39,575 bases of DNA. Origin: Chthonomonas calidirosea (lineage in GTDB: Bacteria > Armatimonadota > Chthonomonadetes > Chthonomonadales > Chthonomonadaceae). Numbering within the stretch: position 1 is the first letter of the stretch; each line of letters opens with the position of its first letter. The position numbers and the translations under genes are program-made. The notes beneath the pieces are model-generated. The model ran no database searches and was not told the origin of the DNA. It saw nothing but the letters and a program-made list of their open reading frames with translations. The stretch is taken from positions 1 to 39,575 of the forward strand of contig CAMCUQ010000011.1 of NCBI GenBank assembly GCA_945878775.1. Reading direction: 5' to 3'. Positions 18,996-28,762 of the stretch are shown here, in pieces.

Positions 18996-21500
18996 TTAGC
19001 GATCTATTTCTATGTGATAGCGCCCACTGATGATCGCGAAAGTGAGTGTGTCGGCTTCACGAGTAAAGCGTCCCCCCATGCTTCCAAGGGGCTTCCCTGC
19101 CTCCCAAACAGTGCGGTTGTTGAGGCGCACTGTGGGGTTCTGGATTCCCTGCAAGGGCAGACGCACATGGGCACGAGTACCATTTGGGACAGTGAGATTA
19201 ACGGTTATGGCGGGAGAGGTGGCTCCCATTGGGATCGCGCTCCCCATGGGGTCTCGCTTGGGAATATCGGTGCGGGTGTGCCAGCCAAGCTCAATGTCTC
19301 CCCTCACGGTGGGAACAACAGTACGAAACCAAGTGAGATGCCCCGGATGTGGCTCCACGCTAAACTCTTCAAAAGCGGGTTGCAGGGGGCGTATCCCTGC
19401 GATTTGCGCCATTAACAGGTAGGTTGGAGCGGCACTCCATGCATGACAAAGGCTCCAGTGGGGTTCCCACTGCTCCCAGAATGTGGTTGCGCCTGCATCC
19501 AGCATGGGCTTCCAACGCGCCAAAATAGTGTCCATTGCCCAATCGTACTGCCCATTCGCAAAGAGTAGTTCCAGCAGATAGTAGGCGAAATAGGGAGTTG
19601 CGATCTCTACCTCTTTTGACCTGCCCGGAGTGCTCAGAAAGTCGAATATTTGCGCTCTCTGCCTCGCATCGGTGATGCCCACTAAAGCACACAGAACATT
19701 GGACTGCTGACTGGTTGCCTCCGTTGGATGCCCCTCAATGCGGCTATCGGCATAGAAGCCTTTGATTGGGTTCCAGAGTAGATCGTTGATGCCCTCTTTG
19801 ATCTCACTCGCGCCCATCTCCCACTGCCCCCCTTGCTCTGGATAGCCCAAGGCACGCGCAATCCGTGCACAATACTCCAAAGCCCAGTATGCTAAAGCGT
19901 TGACGGAGGCGCTCTGCCCCTTGGTAATCACATTTGCCCAATCGACAAAGACCCAGCCAGGTAAATCACAAAGTAACCCCTCCTCGTCTCTCAAGGAAAG
20001 GAGTGTTCTGGCGAGTTTTTGTATTCCCTCCCATAGTTCTGTCAGCAGGGTTTTGTCTTCGGTGAGGAGGAAGTACTCCCACACTGCCACGGGTAAAAGA
20101 CAGCAGAAGGTCGGCAAAACAGGATCGAAGGGGGGATCAGAGGGGAAAACCCCTCGAAACCAACCCGAATCGTCCTGCGACTGAATATATTGCAGGAACG
20201 CCTTACGTGCCAACGCAGAATCCCCAAAGGTGTAGGCGGCGACGAGCATTTCGACACGCATATCCCCAAGCCACTGTCCGCGCTCACGCCATGGAGTGTC
20301 CATGAAGGCATCATCCATGCACAGTTCTGTAGTATAGCGTCCCACCTCCCAAATCCTTTGTAGGAGCGCGTCCGAACACTGAAAATCTCCCCGGTATTGA
20401 ACGGGATACCCACTCGTCTGCATCTCAACAAGAATCTCTATGGGTTCGGGGTTATCGTAAAAATCGAGACGGAGATACCGTAAAGAGCGATGGTCCAGCG
20501 GGTCAAAACGTTGGAACCCTGCGCGAAGATAAAACCGATCCGCATAATGAACATCACACCCTCCCCAGCGGTTGGGATTCATGGTTCCATCGGCTTCTAT
20601 ACGTTCACTATAACCAATGTCGATCTGTCCACCAGAGGCTTTCCGCACAACGAGTATCGGGAATCCGCTCACCTCTTTGCCAAAATCCAAGACCACAGCG
20701 ACGCCCGTTTCTCCCTGTTGTGGAGCAATGGTCAGAAGGGCAGGGTGTCGCCACTGCACAGATTGGGAAGGAGCAGGACGGAGCTGTGTTGCTCTCTCCA
20801 TATCCTCGGCAGGGGTAGGAAGAGGTTGTTCTCCCTCTGGAGGCAGGGGCTTGTGGAGGAGGTGGGTGTGGACGACACGCACGGGCGCAATAGCACGGTA
20901 GAAAGGGAGCGGAATATCGCGCGGCATGAGGCGCAACCATGGCGCACATCCCACTTTACCTATGACACGCACTCTCTCCCATTTTGAATCGTCGAAGCCT
21001 TTCAGGTTCCATCCCACAGGCTCTTCTCGTGCATCAAAAACTTCGGGGTAGGCAAGTTGAATGCTCATTTGTGGAAAGCCGGTGCGGTATGGTGCAACCG
21101 CGACACACCACTCCTCCCCTGTCCCAAAAACCTGCGTGCTACCATCTGTGAAAGTGATCTCTACTTCTAGCAGGAAACCGGGTGAGCCGAGTCGAGAGTA
21201 GCAGGTTCCGACGCCGTAATGGGTCACAAACGCGGCAAAAAGGTTCTCGCCCGCCTTGAGTTGGGTAGGAAGCTCGTAGAGATCATAATACTGATAGGCA
21301 GGCTCGCTTCGTGCGGGACCATGCCCCAACATCTGCCCATTGAGCCACAGACGATAGCGCGTATCGGCACAGACTTTGAGGGTGGCTTGTGCTATCTCGT
21401 TGTCGGGAAGCGTGACAACTCCACGAAAATAGAAATGCCGACTGCTCTCCATTGAGGCACGGCTCCATATCCATTCTGATTGCCAACTCTGCTCTTCCAA
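18996..21500 (-). CDS. Alpha-L-rhamnosidase (GH78-like)
   Basis: Bac_rhamnosid-like architecture: WSRASMESSRHFYFRGVVTLPDN, DCxx-like LCMDDAFMDTPWRERGQWLGDMR, ATTFWEQWEPHWSLCHAWSAAPTYLL. Confidence 0.88.
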   Translation of the reverse strand: MEEQSWQSEWIWSRASMESSRHFYFRGVVTLPDNEIAQATLKVCADTRYRLWLNGQMLGHGPARSEPAYQYYDLYELPTQLKAGENLFAAFVTHYGVGTCYSRLGSPGFLLEVEITFTDGSTQVFGTGEEWCVAVAPYRTGFPQMSIQLAYPEVFDAREEPVGWNLKGFDDSKWERVRVIGKVGCAPWLRLMPRDIPLPFYRAIAPVRVVHTHLLHKPLPPEGEQPLPTPAEDMERATQLRPAPSQSVQWRHPALLTIAPQQGETGVAVVLDFGKEVSGFPILVVRKASGGQIDIGYSERIEADGTMNPNRWGGCDVHYADRFYLRAGFQRFDPLDHRSLRYLRLDFYDNPEPIEILVEMQTSGYPVQYRGDFQCSDALLQRIWEVGRYTTELCMDDAFMDTPWRERGQWLGDMRVEMLVAAYTFGDSALARKAFLQYIQSQDDSGWFRGVFPSDPPFDPVLPTFCCLLPVAVWEYFLLTEDKTLLTELWEGIQKLARTLLSLRDEEGLLCDLPGWVFVDWANVITKGQSASVNALAYWALEYCARIARALGYPEQGGQWEMGASEIKEGINDLLWNPIKGFYADSRIEGHPTEATSQQSNVLCALVGITDARQRAQIFDFLSTPGRSKEVEIATPYFAYYLLELLFANGQYDWAMDTILARWKPMLDAGATTFWEQWEPHWSLCHAWSAAPTYLLMAQIAGIRPLQPAFEEFSVEPHPGHLTWFRTVVPTVRGDIELGWHTRTDIPKRDPMGSAIPMGATSPAITVNLTVPNGTRAHVRLPLQGIQNPTVRLNNRTVWEAGKPLGSMGGRFTREADTLTFAIISGRYHIEIDR

Positions 21501-21747
21501 AAGTATCCCTTCCTTGCTTCTACTAGGGGCTATTCTACCCTATTTCAAAAGTGTTCGCTCAATTCAGTTTGACGTGTTCACAGGGCATAAGGTCACTCAG
21601 ATTCAATCAGGTATAATCAAAAAAAGAGAGGCGAAAGTAGAAGCAGTGGGGAGCTTGATGCCAAGAGTGCAACTTCGTGACATCATGACTGACGACAACC
21701 GCCGTGTGGGAGTGTGTTTGCCGTCGATAACAGCAAGGAGAAGACGT

Positions 21748-22128
21748 ATGGTAGGCGGATTCATTGGAGGGATCGTGGGTGCAATCGTGCTTTCCATCAT
21801 TGCAACGGCTTTGTATGCGATCTTTGCACCACAGGCGTTTGGAGATGGGCAGTTTGTGTTTGTCTACTTCTTCACGGTTCCGTTTGGGGGACTGTTGGGG
21901 GGCGCGTGGGGAACTGCTATTGAAATAGCGAAGCAGAAACCTCATTTTGCGGGCTGGCTCTGCGTCGGCGCGGGGGGATTGGTAGCAGCCTTTCTACTCT
22001 TTTGGATAAGCGCGCAGAGCAACTTCTTAGATCGACTAACTGCGCCTTGGTGTTCTGTCCCCCTTCTTGGGGCAATCATCACTCTAGCGCGGGGCATCTG
22101 GCTACTCTGGAACCATAGAAGGGGTTAA
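21748..22128 (+). CDS. Small membrane protein of unknown function
   Basis: Start re-assigned to ATG 21748 with SD AAGGAG; MVGGFIGGIVGAIVLSIIATALYAIF; four hydrophobic segments. Track ORF opens at 21514. Confidence 0.6.
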   Translation: MVGGFIGGIVGAIVLSIIATALYAIFAPQAFGDGQFVFVYFFTVPFGGLLGGAWGTAIEIAKQKPHFAGWLCVGAGGLVAAFLLFWISAQSNFLDRLTAPWCSVPLLGAIITLARGIWLLWNHRRG

Positions 22129-22368
22129 GCCGAAGCGAATGTCCTTTCGCCTTCTAGCTCAGCGTGATTGCAGATACTGCTTCGCTTCTATGCGTTTACT
22201 CTTCGCCAATGCGTTGTTTGATTCGGATGTATTCCCTGTCCAAAGAGGCACTTCGCTGCCTCTCAGACAGGTCAAAAAGGGCGAGAGACACATACGTTTC
22301 CTATTTCAGGCGTATCCCCACATTTTGGAGAGTAACAAAAAGAGAGGTAAGAGTAGAGGGAGGTTTGC

Positions 22369-23088
22369 ATGAAAAAGAGCCGGCTTGCGCGAAACCGCAA
22401 AGAGGCTTCTGCCTCTTCCCTGAGAAAGATTCTACGCCTTTCTCAAAGTAAAGACCACGTGAAGCGTGTCTCTCTATTAAGTCAATTCTCCACGCGTCCC
22501 AAGTATTTGGCGCGAGTTATCGCGCTGAGCATGATGCATGATTCAAACAACGAGGTACGTTGTGAAGCGATAGACTTGCTTTGTGAGGTCTATCGCAAAA
22601 AAGACAAAAAGAGTTTACTCATGGCGTTGCGAAGCCCTTCATGGATAGTCCGCCACTCCGCTATGCTTGCATTGATAAAAAACAATAGTGCTTTGGGAAT
22701 GGCTCTCAATGAATTGCTCTTAAACGATAAGCATTTCGTCATACGCAGGGATGCCGTTTTGCTTTTGGGCAAAAAACAGTACCTGTAGAATTTGCCACTA
22801 TACAGGGGTTTGCTCGAAACAGAATCCACCCCAGAGGTTCGCATCGCACTTTTGAGTGCTTTGGTTTACTGGGGTGAGGATTATCTACTACCGGAACTCC
22901 TCTCCTCTATAAAATCTCCTTCCCCCTCGGTGCGAACTGCTGTGTGGATAGCGTGGGATTACGACTTTGATCCTATGATATTGTCAAAAGCTCGCAAAAT
23001 GCTACGAGGCTTTCTTGCAGAAACTATCGATTCCGACATAAAGCAAGACATTCGGGCATTTCTAAAACGGAATTTGTCTGGTGGATAA
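22369..23088 (+). pseudogene. HEAT-repeat protein gene interrupted by in-frame TAG at 22786-22788
   Basis: ORFs 22369-22788 and 22792-23088 are in the same frame and both continue HEAT-like units; good SD GGGAGG before 22369. Confidence 0.65.
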
Positions 23089-23101
23089 AGGCGTAAAGTC
23101 A

Positions 23102-23137
23102 GGTTCTGTTCATTCCCCGTTAAAAGTGAGCGGAACC
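23102..23137. terminator. Possible convergent terminator hairpin
   Basis: ggttctgttca / tgagcggaacc: 11-bp stem with two G.U pairs; overlaps stop of the minus-strand gene; no clear U tract. Confidence 0.35.
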
Positions 23138-23992
23138 GACACCATTTTGGACATCGTTTACTGCCTTGCTTACGCTTACTGCAAGGACAAGACCGAGAAT
23201 GACCACCGCACCTATAACATATCCCCAAGTGTTGTTGTTACTGATACGATTATTGCGAAACTCGCCCTCCGCAATGATCAGGTTGCCACGTTTGACCTGC
23301 AAGTTTGTCTTGCCGAGGATATCACGGGGGCTCTCCACCACATAGATACGTGGGGAAGCGACAAGAAAACGTGCCTCCTTATCACCCACCAGAATATGCA
23401 GGTCGTCTGTCCTGCTAGGAAACGGCAGATTCAACACAAGAGGACGTCCTGCTTGTCCTTTTACTGGTAGGCTTATCCTGTCTGTGTTTGGACTTGCGTT
23501 CGAGGGAAGTTTGCCACCCATCTCAGACAACACGGGGAGTGATAGGACTATGCGCGCTAACTCTTGTTGGGAGGCATCGGTCAGGACAAGTGCGAAACCG
23601 TCACCTTTATTGTCTGTGGGCAGATTCCAGTGGTGCACAGATTCTTTGACCGTCTGGCTTTGAGTGGCAATAGAGAGGATATAGTTGCTTAGCAGAGTGT
23701 GATTACTCGCCCTGTCGTTCTCGTTTTTCCCTTTCGGCTCCAGGCTAGCCGTTCCAACGATGGCGTCTTCGGGGCGCATATCCGCTGGCAAAAAGACGCG
23801 GATAGAACCTTGCGGCGTCTTGAAGATGACAGTGTTAAGGATGGTATCGGTCTTTTGAGTGACTTGTACCCGGCTCCGTGCCTTTGGCGGCGCGTCTTGT
23901 GCTCCTACAGCACTAGCGAAACCTGTGAGGAGCATACTCAGTGCTCCCACATTCAAAAGTCCTATTCTAATGCATTTTGTCGTGTGATTCAT
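23120..23992 (-). CDS. Secreted/membrane-anchored protein of unknown function
   Basis: Signal peptide (LLNVGALSMLLTGFASAVGAQ) and C-terminal TM (GYVIGAVVILGLVLAVSV). Confidence 0.7.
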   Translation of the reverse strand: MNHTTKCIRIGLLNVGALSMLLTGFASAVGAQDAPPKARSRVQVTQKTDTILNTVIFKTPQGSIRVFLPADMRPEDAIVGTASLEPKGKNENDRASNHTLLSNYILSIATQSQTVKESVHHWNLPTDNKGDGFALVLTDASQQELARIVLSLPVLSEMGGKLPSNASPNTDRISLPVKGQAGRPLVLNLPFPSRTDDLHILVGDKEARFLVASPRIYVVESPRDILGKTNLQVKRGNLIIAEGEFRNNRISNNNTWGYVIGAVVILGLVLAVSVSKAVNDVQNGVGSAHF

Positions 23993-24331
23993 GGGCTTCC
24001 TCTTGAGTAATACGAGCTACCCTTGTTCACTTGTCGTAGCCTAACAGAATTTGAGAGACAGGACTAATAAGTATACGATGGGAGCTTGTATAAGGGGCGT
24101 CGAATATCCTGCAAGAGGAGTGAGTAAGATCAACTCATAGAGGACACTGTAGGTATTATGAAACGTAGGGCAACTATCCTTCTTTGCTAACTAAAAGATT
24201 ACCTGCTATGCGTTTTCCTCCCTATTTGGCTCGTTTTTAAGGATGAGCAGGAAGGCGTTGAATCGCCTTTTCGCCAACCCGATTTCCCATACAAGCTCTA
24301 GAACGGGGTACAATATAAAGAGTTTGCATTT

Positions 24332-25246
24332 TTGGGAAAGATGAATACCACAATGCGATTTGTAATTGTAACGGGTCCTAGTGGAGCGGGAAAAACCCTT
24401 GCCCTCCACAGTTTTGAAGACGCTAACTACTTCACGGTGGACAACCTTCCCCCGCGAATGCTTCCTGAGTTGTCACACTATGTCGAGGACTACGATCTTA
24501 TCGCCGTCGTCGTAGACACCCGCTCTGGCAAAGCCTTTGCTCACTTTCCCACCGTCATTGATGAGATGCGATCCAAGGGAACCCAGATCGAGATTCTCTT
24601 TTTGGATGCGAGCGATGAGACCCTCGTGCGACGCTTTAAAGAGACACGACGCCCACACCCTCTCTTTGTGTTGCCCTCCGATGGAAGAACGGAAGAGGGT
24701 ATTATTGAGGCGATACATTCTGAACGCTCTCTTTTGGAGACGGCGCGTGGAATAGCAGATCGTACCATTGACACGAGTTCCATGACTGCCACACAGTTGC
24801 GTGACACGCTTCATTCCAGCTATGCCCAAGACACGCGCCCCGGAATGGTCGTGAGCGTCACCTCCTTTGGGTTCAAGCATGGGATTCCCATCGATGCCGA
24901 TCTCGTCTTCGATGTGCGCTTTCTCATCAATCCCCATTATCGCCCCGAAATGCGGAAGCGCACGGGACGCGATAAAGAGGTTTCCGACTTCGTTTACTCC
25001 GATCCGCGCACAATTCCTTTTCAAACCCTCATGAACGATCTGATTATGTACACGCTACCAGAGTATCTACGCGAGGGCAAAGCATACGTCAATATCGCCA
25101 TTGGTTGCACGGGTGGGCGTCACCGCTCCGTCGCCTTAGCGGAAGAGCTGGCTACCCACCTCAACACCAACGGGTTTAAAACGGTGCTACGGCATAGAGA
25201 CATTCACTTTGATGGGCAGGTCTCTCCTTCGGAACCACAATCATGA
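24332..25246 (+). CDS. rapZ: RapZ/YvcJ-family nucleotide-binding protein (RNase adapter-like)
   Basis: FVIVTGPSGAGKTLALHSFEDANYFTVDNLPPRML; DVRFLINPHYRPEMRKRTGRD; NIAIGCTGGRHRSVALAEELA. Confidence 0.95.
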   Translation: MGKMNTTMRFVIVTGPSGAGKTLALHSFEDANYFTVDNLPPRMLPELSHYVEDYDLIAVVVDTRSGKAFAHFPTVIDEMRSKGTQIEILFLDASDETLVRRFKETRRPHPLFVLPSDGRTEEGIIEAIHSERSLLETARGIADRTIDTSSMTATQLRDTLHSSYAQDTRPGMVVSVTSFGFKHGIPIDADLVFDVRFLINPHYRPEMRKRTGRDKEVSDFVYSDPRTIPFQTLMNDLIMYTLPEYLREGKAYVNIAIGCTGGRHRSVALAEELATHLNTNGFKTVLRHRDIHFDGQVSPSEPQS

Positions 25247-26643
25247 AACGTCTGCAACGTTCGCTCCGATGGCTCTATCCGGGAATGTTGGTTAAGCGGT
25301 GGGCAGCACTCGTCGTAGTAGGCATGGGACTCTTTCTTTTTGGCATGACGGTGCGTCTCCAAGCTCCCACCCCCGAAGCGTGGTTTATAGGCAATCTCTC
25401 CGCAAAAGTGGGTCTCTTCTACACTTTTTCTGGTATCAAAGCGCTCCAGTTTGGTTTGGTGCTCTCTGTGTTGGGGGTCATGCTCTGCCTCTTTGCCTTC
25501 CTTCGCATGATCCTATCGCTCATTCAAGCCATTGATCCAGAGAGGAAAGGGAAGAGCGATCTTGCCGATGTGATCTATCAGCGGCGTATTTTGGCACATG
25601 GCAAAAGAATCGTCGTAATTGGGGGCGGAACGGGTCTTTCGACTCTTCTGCGCGGTCTCAAGCAATATACCAGCAATATCACCGCCATTGTCACCGTCGC
25701 CGACGATGGTGGCTCCTCTGGCAAGATCGTCAAACAGCTGAATATGCTCCCGCCAGGTGACATTCGGAACTGCCTTGTTGCCCTTGCAGATGACGAGACT
25801 CAGATGACGGAACTCTTTCAATACCGCTTTGGGAAGAGCGTCTACCCAGAGGGAGAACTGGCACTTGCAAAGGCAGGGGCGGCAGGAGGAGTAGGCGTAG
25901 CAGAGAATCCAGAACAGGCAATGAGCTATGGAGAGGGTCTACGGGATCACGCTTTTGGAAATCTGCTTATTGCTGCTATGTGTGCTATCAATCGAGGCGA
26001 TTTTCAAAAGGCGATACGAGAGACGAGCCGGGTTCTCAATGTGCGCGGGCGCGTCTTGCCCTCCACCGTTGAGCATATCCAACTCAAGGCAGAGATGGAG
26101 GATGGTACTTTTGTGGAGGGCGAAACGAATATCGCCTCAGTACGCAAAAAGATCAAGCGCATGATGACCGTTCCCGAAAACCCACTTCCCGCCGATGAGG
26201 TCGTGGAAGCGATAGAGACCGCCGATGTTATCGTGCTCGGTCCCGGAAGCGTCTTCACCAGTATTATCCCAAATCTGCTTGTGAAGGGGATACCCGAAGC
26301 TATCCGACGCTCTAAAGCACGCAAACTCTATGTTTGTAATGTAATGACGCAGAGGGGGGAGACGGAGGGGTATTCGGTCTTTGAGCATATCAACGCACTG
26401 GAACGCCACGCCACACAGCGGATTTTTGACTATGTGATCGTGAATACTGGGGTGCCTGCCCCGGAGGTACTAGAGCGGTATCGCAAGTCGGGAGTTGACC
26501 TTGTGGAAAATGATATTGATCGGGTACGCGCTGCGGGGTATCGTCCCCTTCAGGGTAACTTCGTCAATCAATCGGATATTGTACGTCACAATTCAGAGGT
26601 GTTGGCACGAACCATTATTCAACTTCAGACAAACAAACGCTAA
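25243..26643 (+). CDS. yvcK: YvcK/CofD-like gluconeogenesis factor with N-terminal TM segments
   Basis: IVVIGGGTGLSTLLRGLKQYTSNITAIVTVADDGGSSGKI; PPGDIRNCLVALAD; DHAFGNLLIAAM; ATGA overlap with rapZ. Confidence 0.95.
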   Translation: MKRLQRSLRWLYPGMLVKRWAALVVVGMGLFLFGMTVRLQAPTPEAWFIGNLSAKVGLFYTFSGIKALQFGLVLSVLGVMLCLFAFLRMILSLIQAIDPERKGKSDLADVIYQRRILAHGKRIVVIGGGTGLSTLLRGLKQYTSNITAIVTVADDGGSSGKIVKQLNMLPPGDIRNCLVALADDETQMTELFQYRFGKSVYPEGELALAKAGAAGGVGVAENPEQAMSYGEGLRDHAFGNLLIAAMCAINRGDFQKAIRETSRVLNVRGRVLPSTVEHIQLKAEMEDGTFVEGETNIASVRKKIKRMMTVPENPLPADEVVEAIETADVIVLGPGSVFTSIIPNLLVKGIPEAIRRSKARKLYVCNVMTQRGETEGYSVFEHINALERHATQRIFDYVIVNTGVPAPEVLERYRKSGVDLVENDIDRVRAAGYRPLQGNFVNQSDIVRHNSEVLARTIIQLQTNKR

Positions 26644-26704
26644 CCACCCCTCTTGCCTCCGCAGAAACCTCCGCTTCTTCAGGCCACAGACGCTCCTACA
26701 AAAT

Positions 26705-26745
26705 ACATAATGGCGGGTTCCCAAAATGGGAACCCGCCATTATGT
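26705..26745. terminator. Bidirectional terminator between convergent yvcK and PII gene
   Basis: acataatggcgggttccc-aaaat-gggaacccgccattatgt: perfect 18-bp stem with 5-nt loop. Confidence 0.85.
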
Positions 26746-26770
26746 GTCTTAGTACTGTCTAATGGCAAAC

Positions 26771-27130
<360 letters not shown>

Positions 27131-27189
27131 TCAGAATCCTCTCAGTAGGTCGCATTGAGGGGTTCTTTGCGACAAAGTTGTCTATACCT

Positions 27190-28545
27190 TTAGTGCCCAA
27201 ACCCTTCCGGTTCCAATGTATTGGCTCCTGAAGCGGGTTCTGCGTAGCCCGACTCTCCATGCTCGCTCAAATCAAGCCCCACAATCTCATCCTCTTCCGA
27301 GACGCGCAGTCCCATCGTTGCCTTTAGAATAGAGCCTAGGATGAATGTGACAACGATAGAGTAGACAATCGCTACTCCCACGCCCAATGCCTGTTTGCCA
27401 AGCTGATCCATACTGGCGTCTGCACCTAGAGGGTTTATCAGTTTCGAACAGAATACACCCGTTAGCAACGCGCCGAGAGTTCCGCCCACACCATGCACAC
27501 CGAAGACGTCCAGAGTATCATCGTAGCCAAGCTTCGACTTCATCTTGATAGCGGTGAAACAGATCGGCGAAACGACGGCTCCAATAATGAGCGCGGCAAT
27601 GGGACCCACAAACCCAGAGGCGGGTGTGATGGCAACCAAGCCCGCGACTGCACCCGACGCAAATCCCAACGCAGTCGGCTTTTTATAGGCGATCCACTCT
27701 ACGAGTACCCAAGAGAGTCCGGCAGTAGCGGCGGCGATATGGGTTACGACGAAGGCGGAGGCAGCAAGGCTACCAGAAGCCCCCGCAGAACCCGCATTAA
27801 AGCCGAACCAACCAAACCAGAGAATACCTGTTCCGATCAATGTCATGGGTAGGTTGTGCGGTCGCGCATCTCCTGTATGACGACGTTTGCCAAGCAAAAC
27901 CGCCATCACAAGAGCCGACATTCCCGAAGAGATATGAACAACAGTTCCACCCGCAAAGTCCAGAGAACCCTTGTCGCCAAGGAAGCCTTTTGTACCTGCC
28001 AAGCCCCATACCATGTGGGCAAGAGGTGCATATACCAGTAGGCTCCAGAGTGCGATAAAGACGACATAGGTGCTGAACTTCATTCGCTCTGCCACCGCGC
28101 CACTGATAAGAGCGGGAGTGATGATGGCGAACATCAGTTGGTAGATCATGTGTACCTGATGGGGGAAGGTTGCGCTATAGTCCGCATTAACCCCTAACCC
28201 CACATCTTTAAGCCCTAGCCAACCGAAGCCTCCAATAAAGGCGTTTCCGGGAGCGAAAGCGAGACTGTAGCCGATGAGTATCCAAAGCACCGTCACTACC
28301 GAAATGGCAATGAACGACTTCATCAGCATATTCAGAATGTTGCGCCCCCGCACCATTCCACCATAAAATAGTGCCAACCCTGGGGTCATAAAAAGCACTA
28401 ATGCAGAGGAGGTCAACATCCAGGCAGTATCGCCTGTATCTATTTTAGATGCGGTTGCATCTTGTGCAAAGGCACTCCTACCTAGTAGGAGGAGCAGACT
28501 CGTCAGCGCGAAAGTCTGCCAAGTACGATGATTTCTTGCAGCCAC
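27190..28545 (-). CDS. amt: Ammonium transporter Amt; start re-assigned to GTG 28545
   Basis: DTAWMLTSSALVLFMTPGLALFYGGMVR, GGTVVHISSGMSALV, GVHGVGGTLGALLTG; SD AAGGAG before GTG 28545. Track ORF opens at 28617. Confidence 0.92.
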   Translation of the reverse strand: MAARNHRTWQTFALTSLLLLLGRSAFAQDATASKIDTGDTAWMLTSSALVLFMTPGLALFYGGMVRGRNILNMLMKSFIAISVVTVLWILIGYSLAFAPGNAFIGGFGWLGLKDVGLGVNADYSATFPHQVHMIYQLMFAIITPALISGAVAERMKFSTYVVFIALWSLLVYAPLAHMVWGLAGTKGFLGDKGSLDFAGGTVVHISSGMSALVMAVLLGKRRHTGDARPHNLPMTLIGTGILWFGWFGFNAGSAGASGSLAASAFVVTHIAAATAGLSWVLVEWIAYKKPTALGFASGAVAGLVAITPASGFVGPIAALIIGAVVSPICFTAIKMKSKLGYDDTLDVFGVHGVGGTLGALLTGVFCSKLINPLGADASMDQLGKQALGVGVAIVYSIVVTFILGSILKATMGLRVSEEDEIVGLDLSEHGESGYAEPASGANTLEPEGFGH

Positions 28546-28762
28546 GGTTCCAATCTCCTTCGTTGAGTACCCGGTAGTTTCCACTGCTTGTTGGAAACAA
28601 ATAGTGGGCACGGTCATCGTGTGTGGGTCTCTTGTTGTATCCGGGGCGCCAAAGTAGTGAAACGCCCTCTTTTGGTTGACTGCCCACGGTTCTGTGGGGC
28701 AGAGTTCAGAAAATTCCGATTTCGGTCTCTTCTGTATCGCAGGCAGTCACGTGCCTGCAAAT
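28546..28762 (-). promoter_or_regulatory. Structured leader between ANTAR regulator gene and amt
   Basis: Hairpins at 28739-28758, 28680-28702, 28644-28667 and 28577-28598; same strand as both flanking genes. Confidence 0.5.

Noticed and set aside
21514-21747. N-terminal extension of the small membrane protein ORF
   Set aside because: TTG start without SD; ATG 21748 has AAGGAG at the right spacing and starts with a TM segment
22155-22230. tagctcagcg string resembling a tRNA D-arm
   Set aside because: No acceptor stem, anticodon arm or GGTTCRA T-loop at the required spacing
24157-24189. Ten-codon ORF MKRRATILLC* upstream of rapZ as a leader peptide
   Set aside because: No convincing SD, no codon bias or attenuator arrangement
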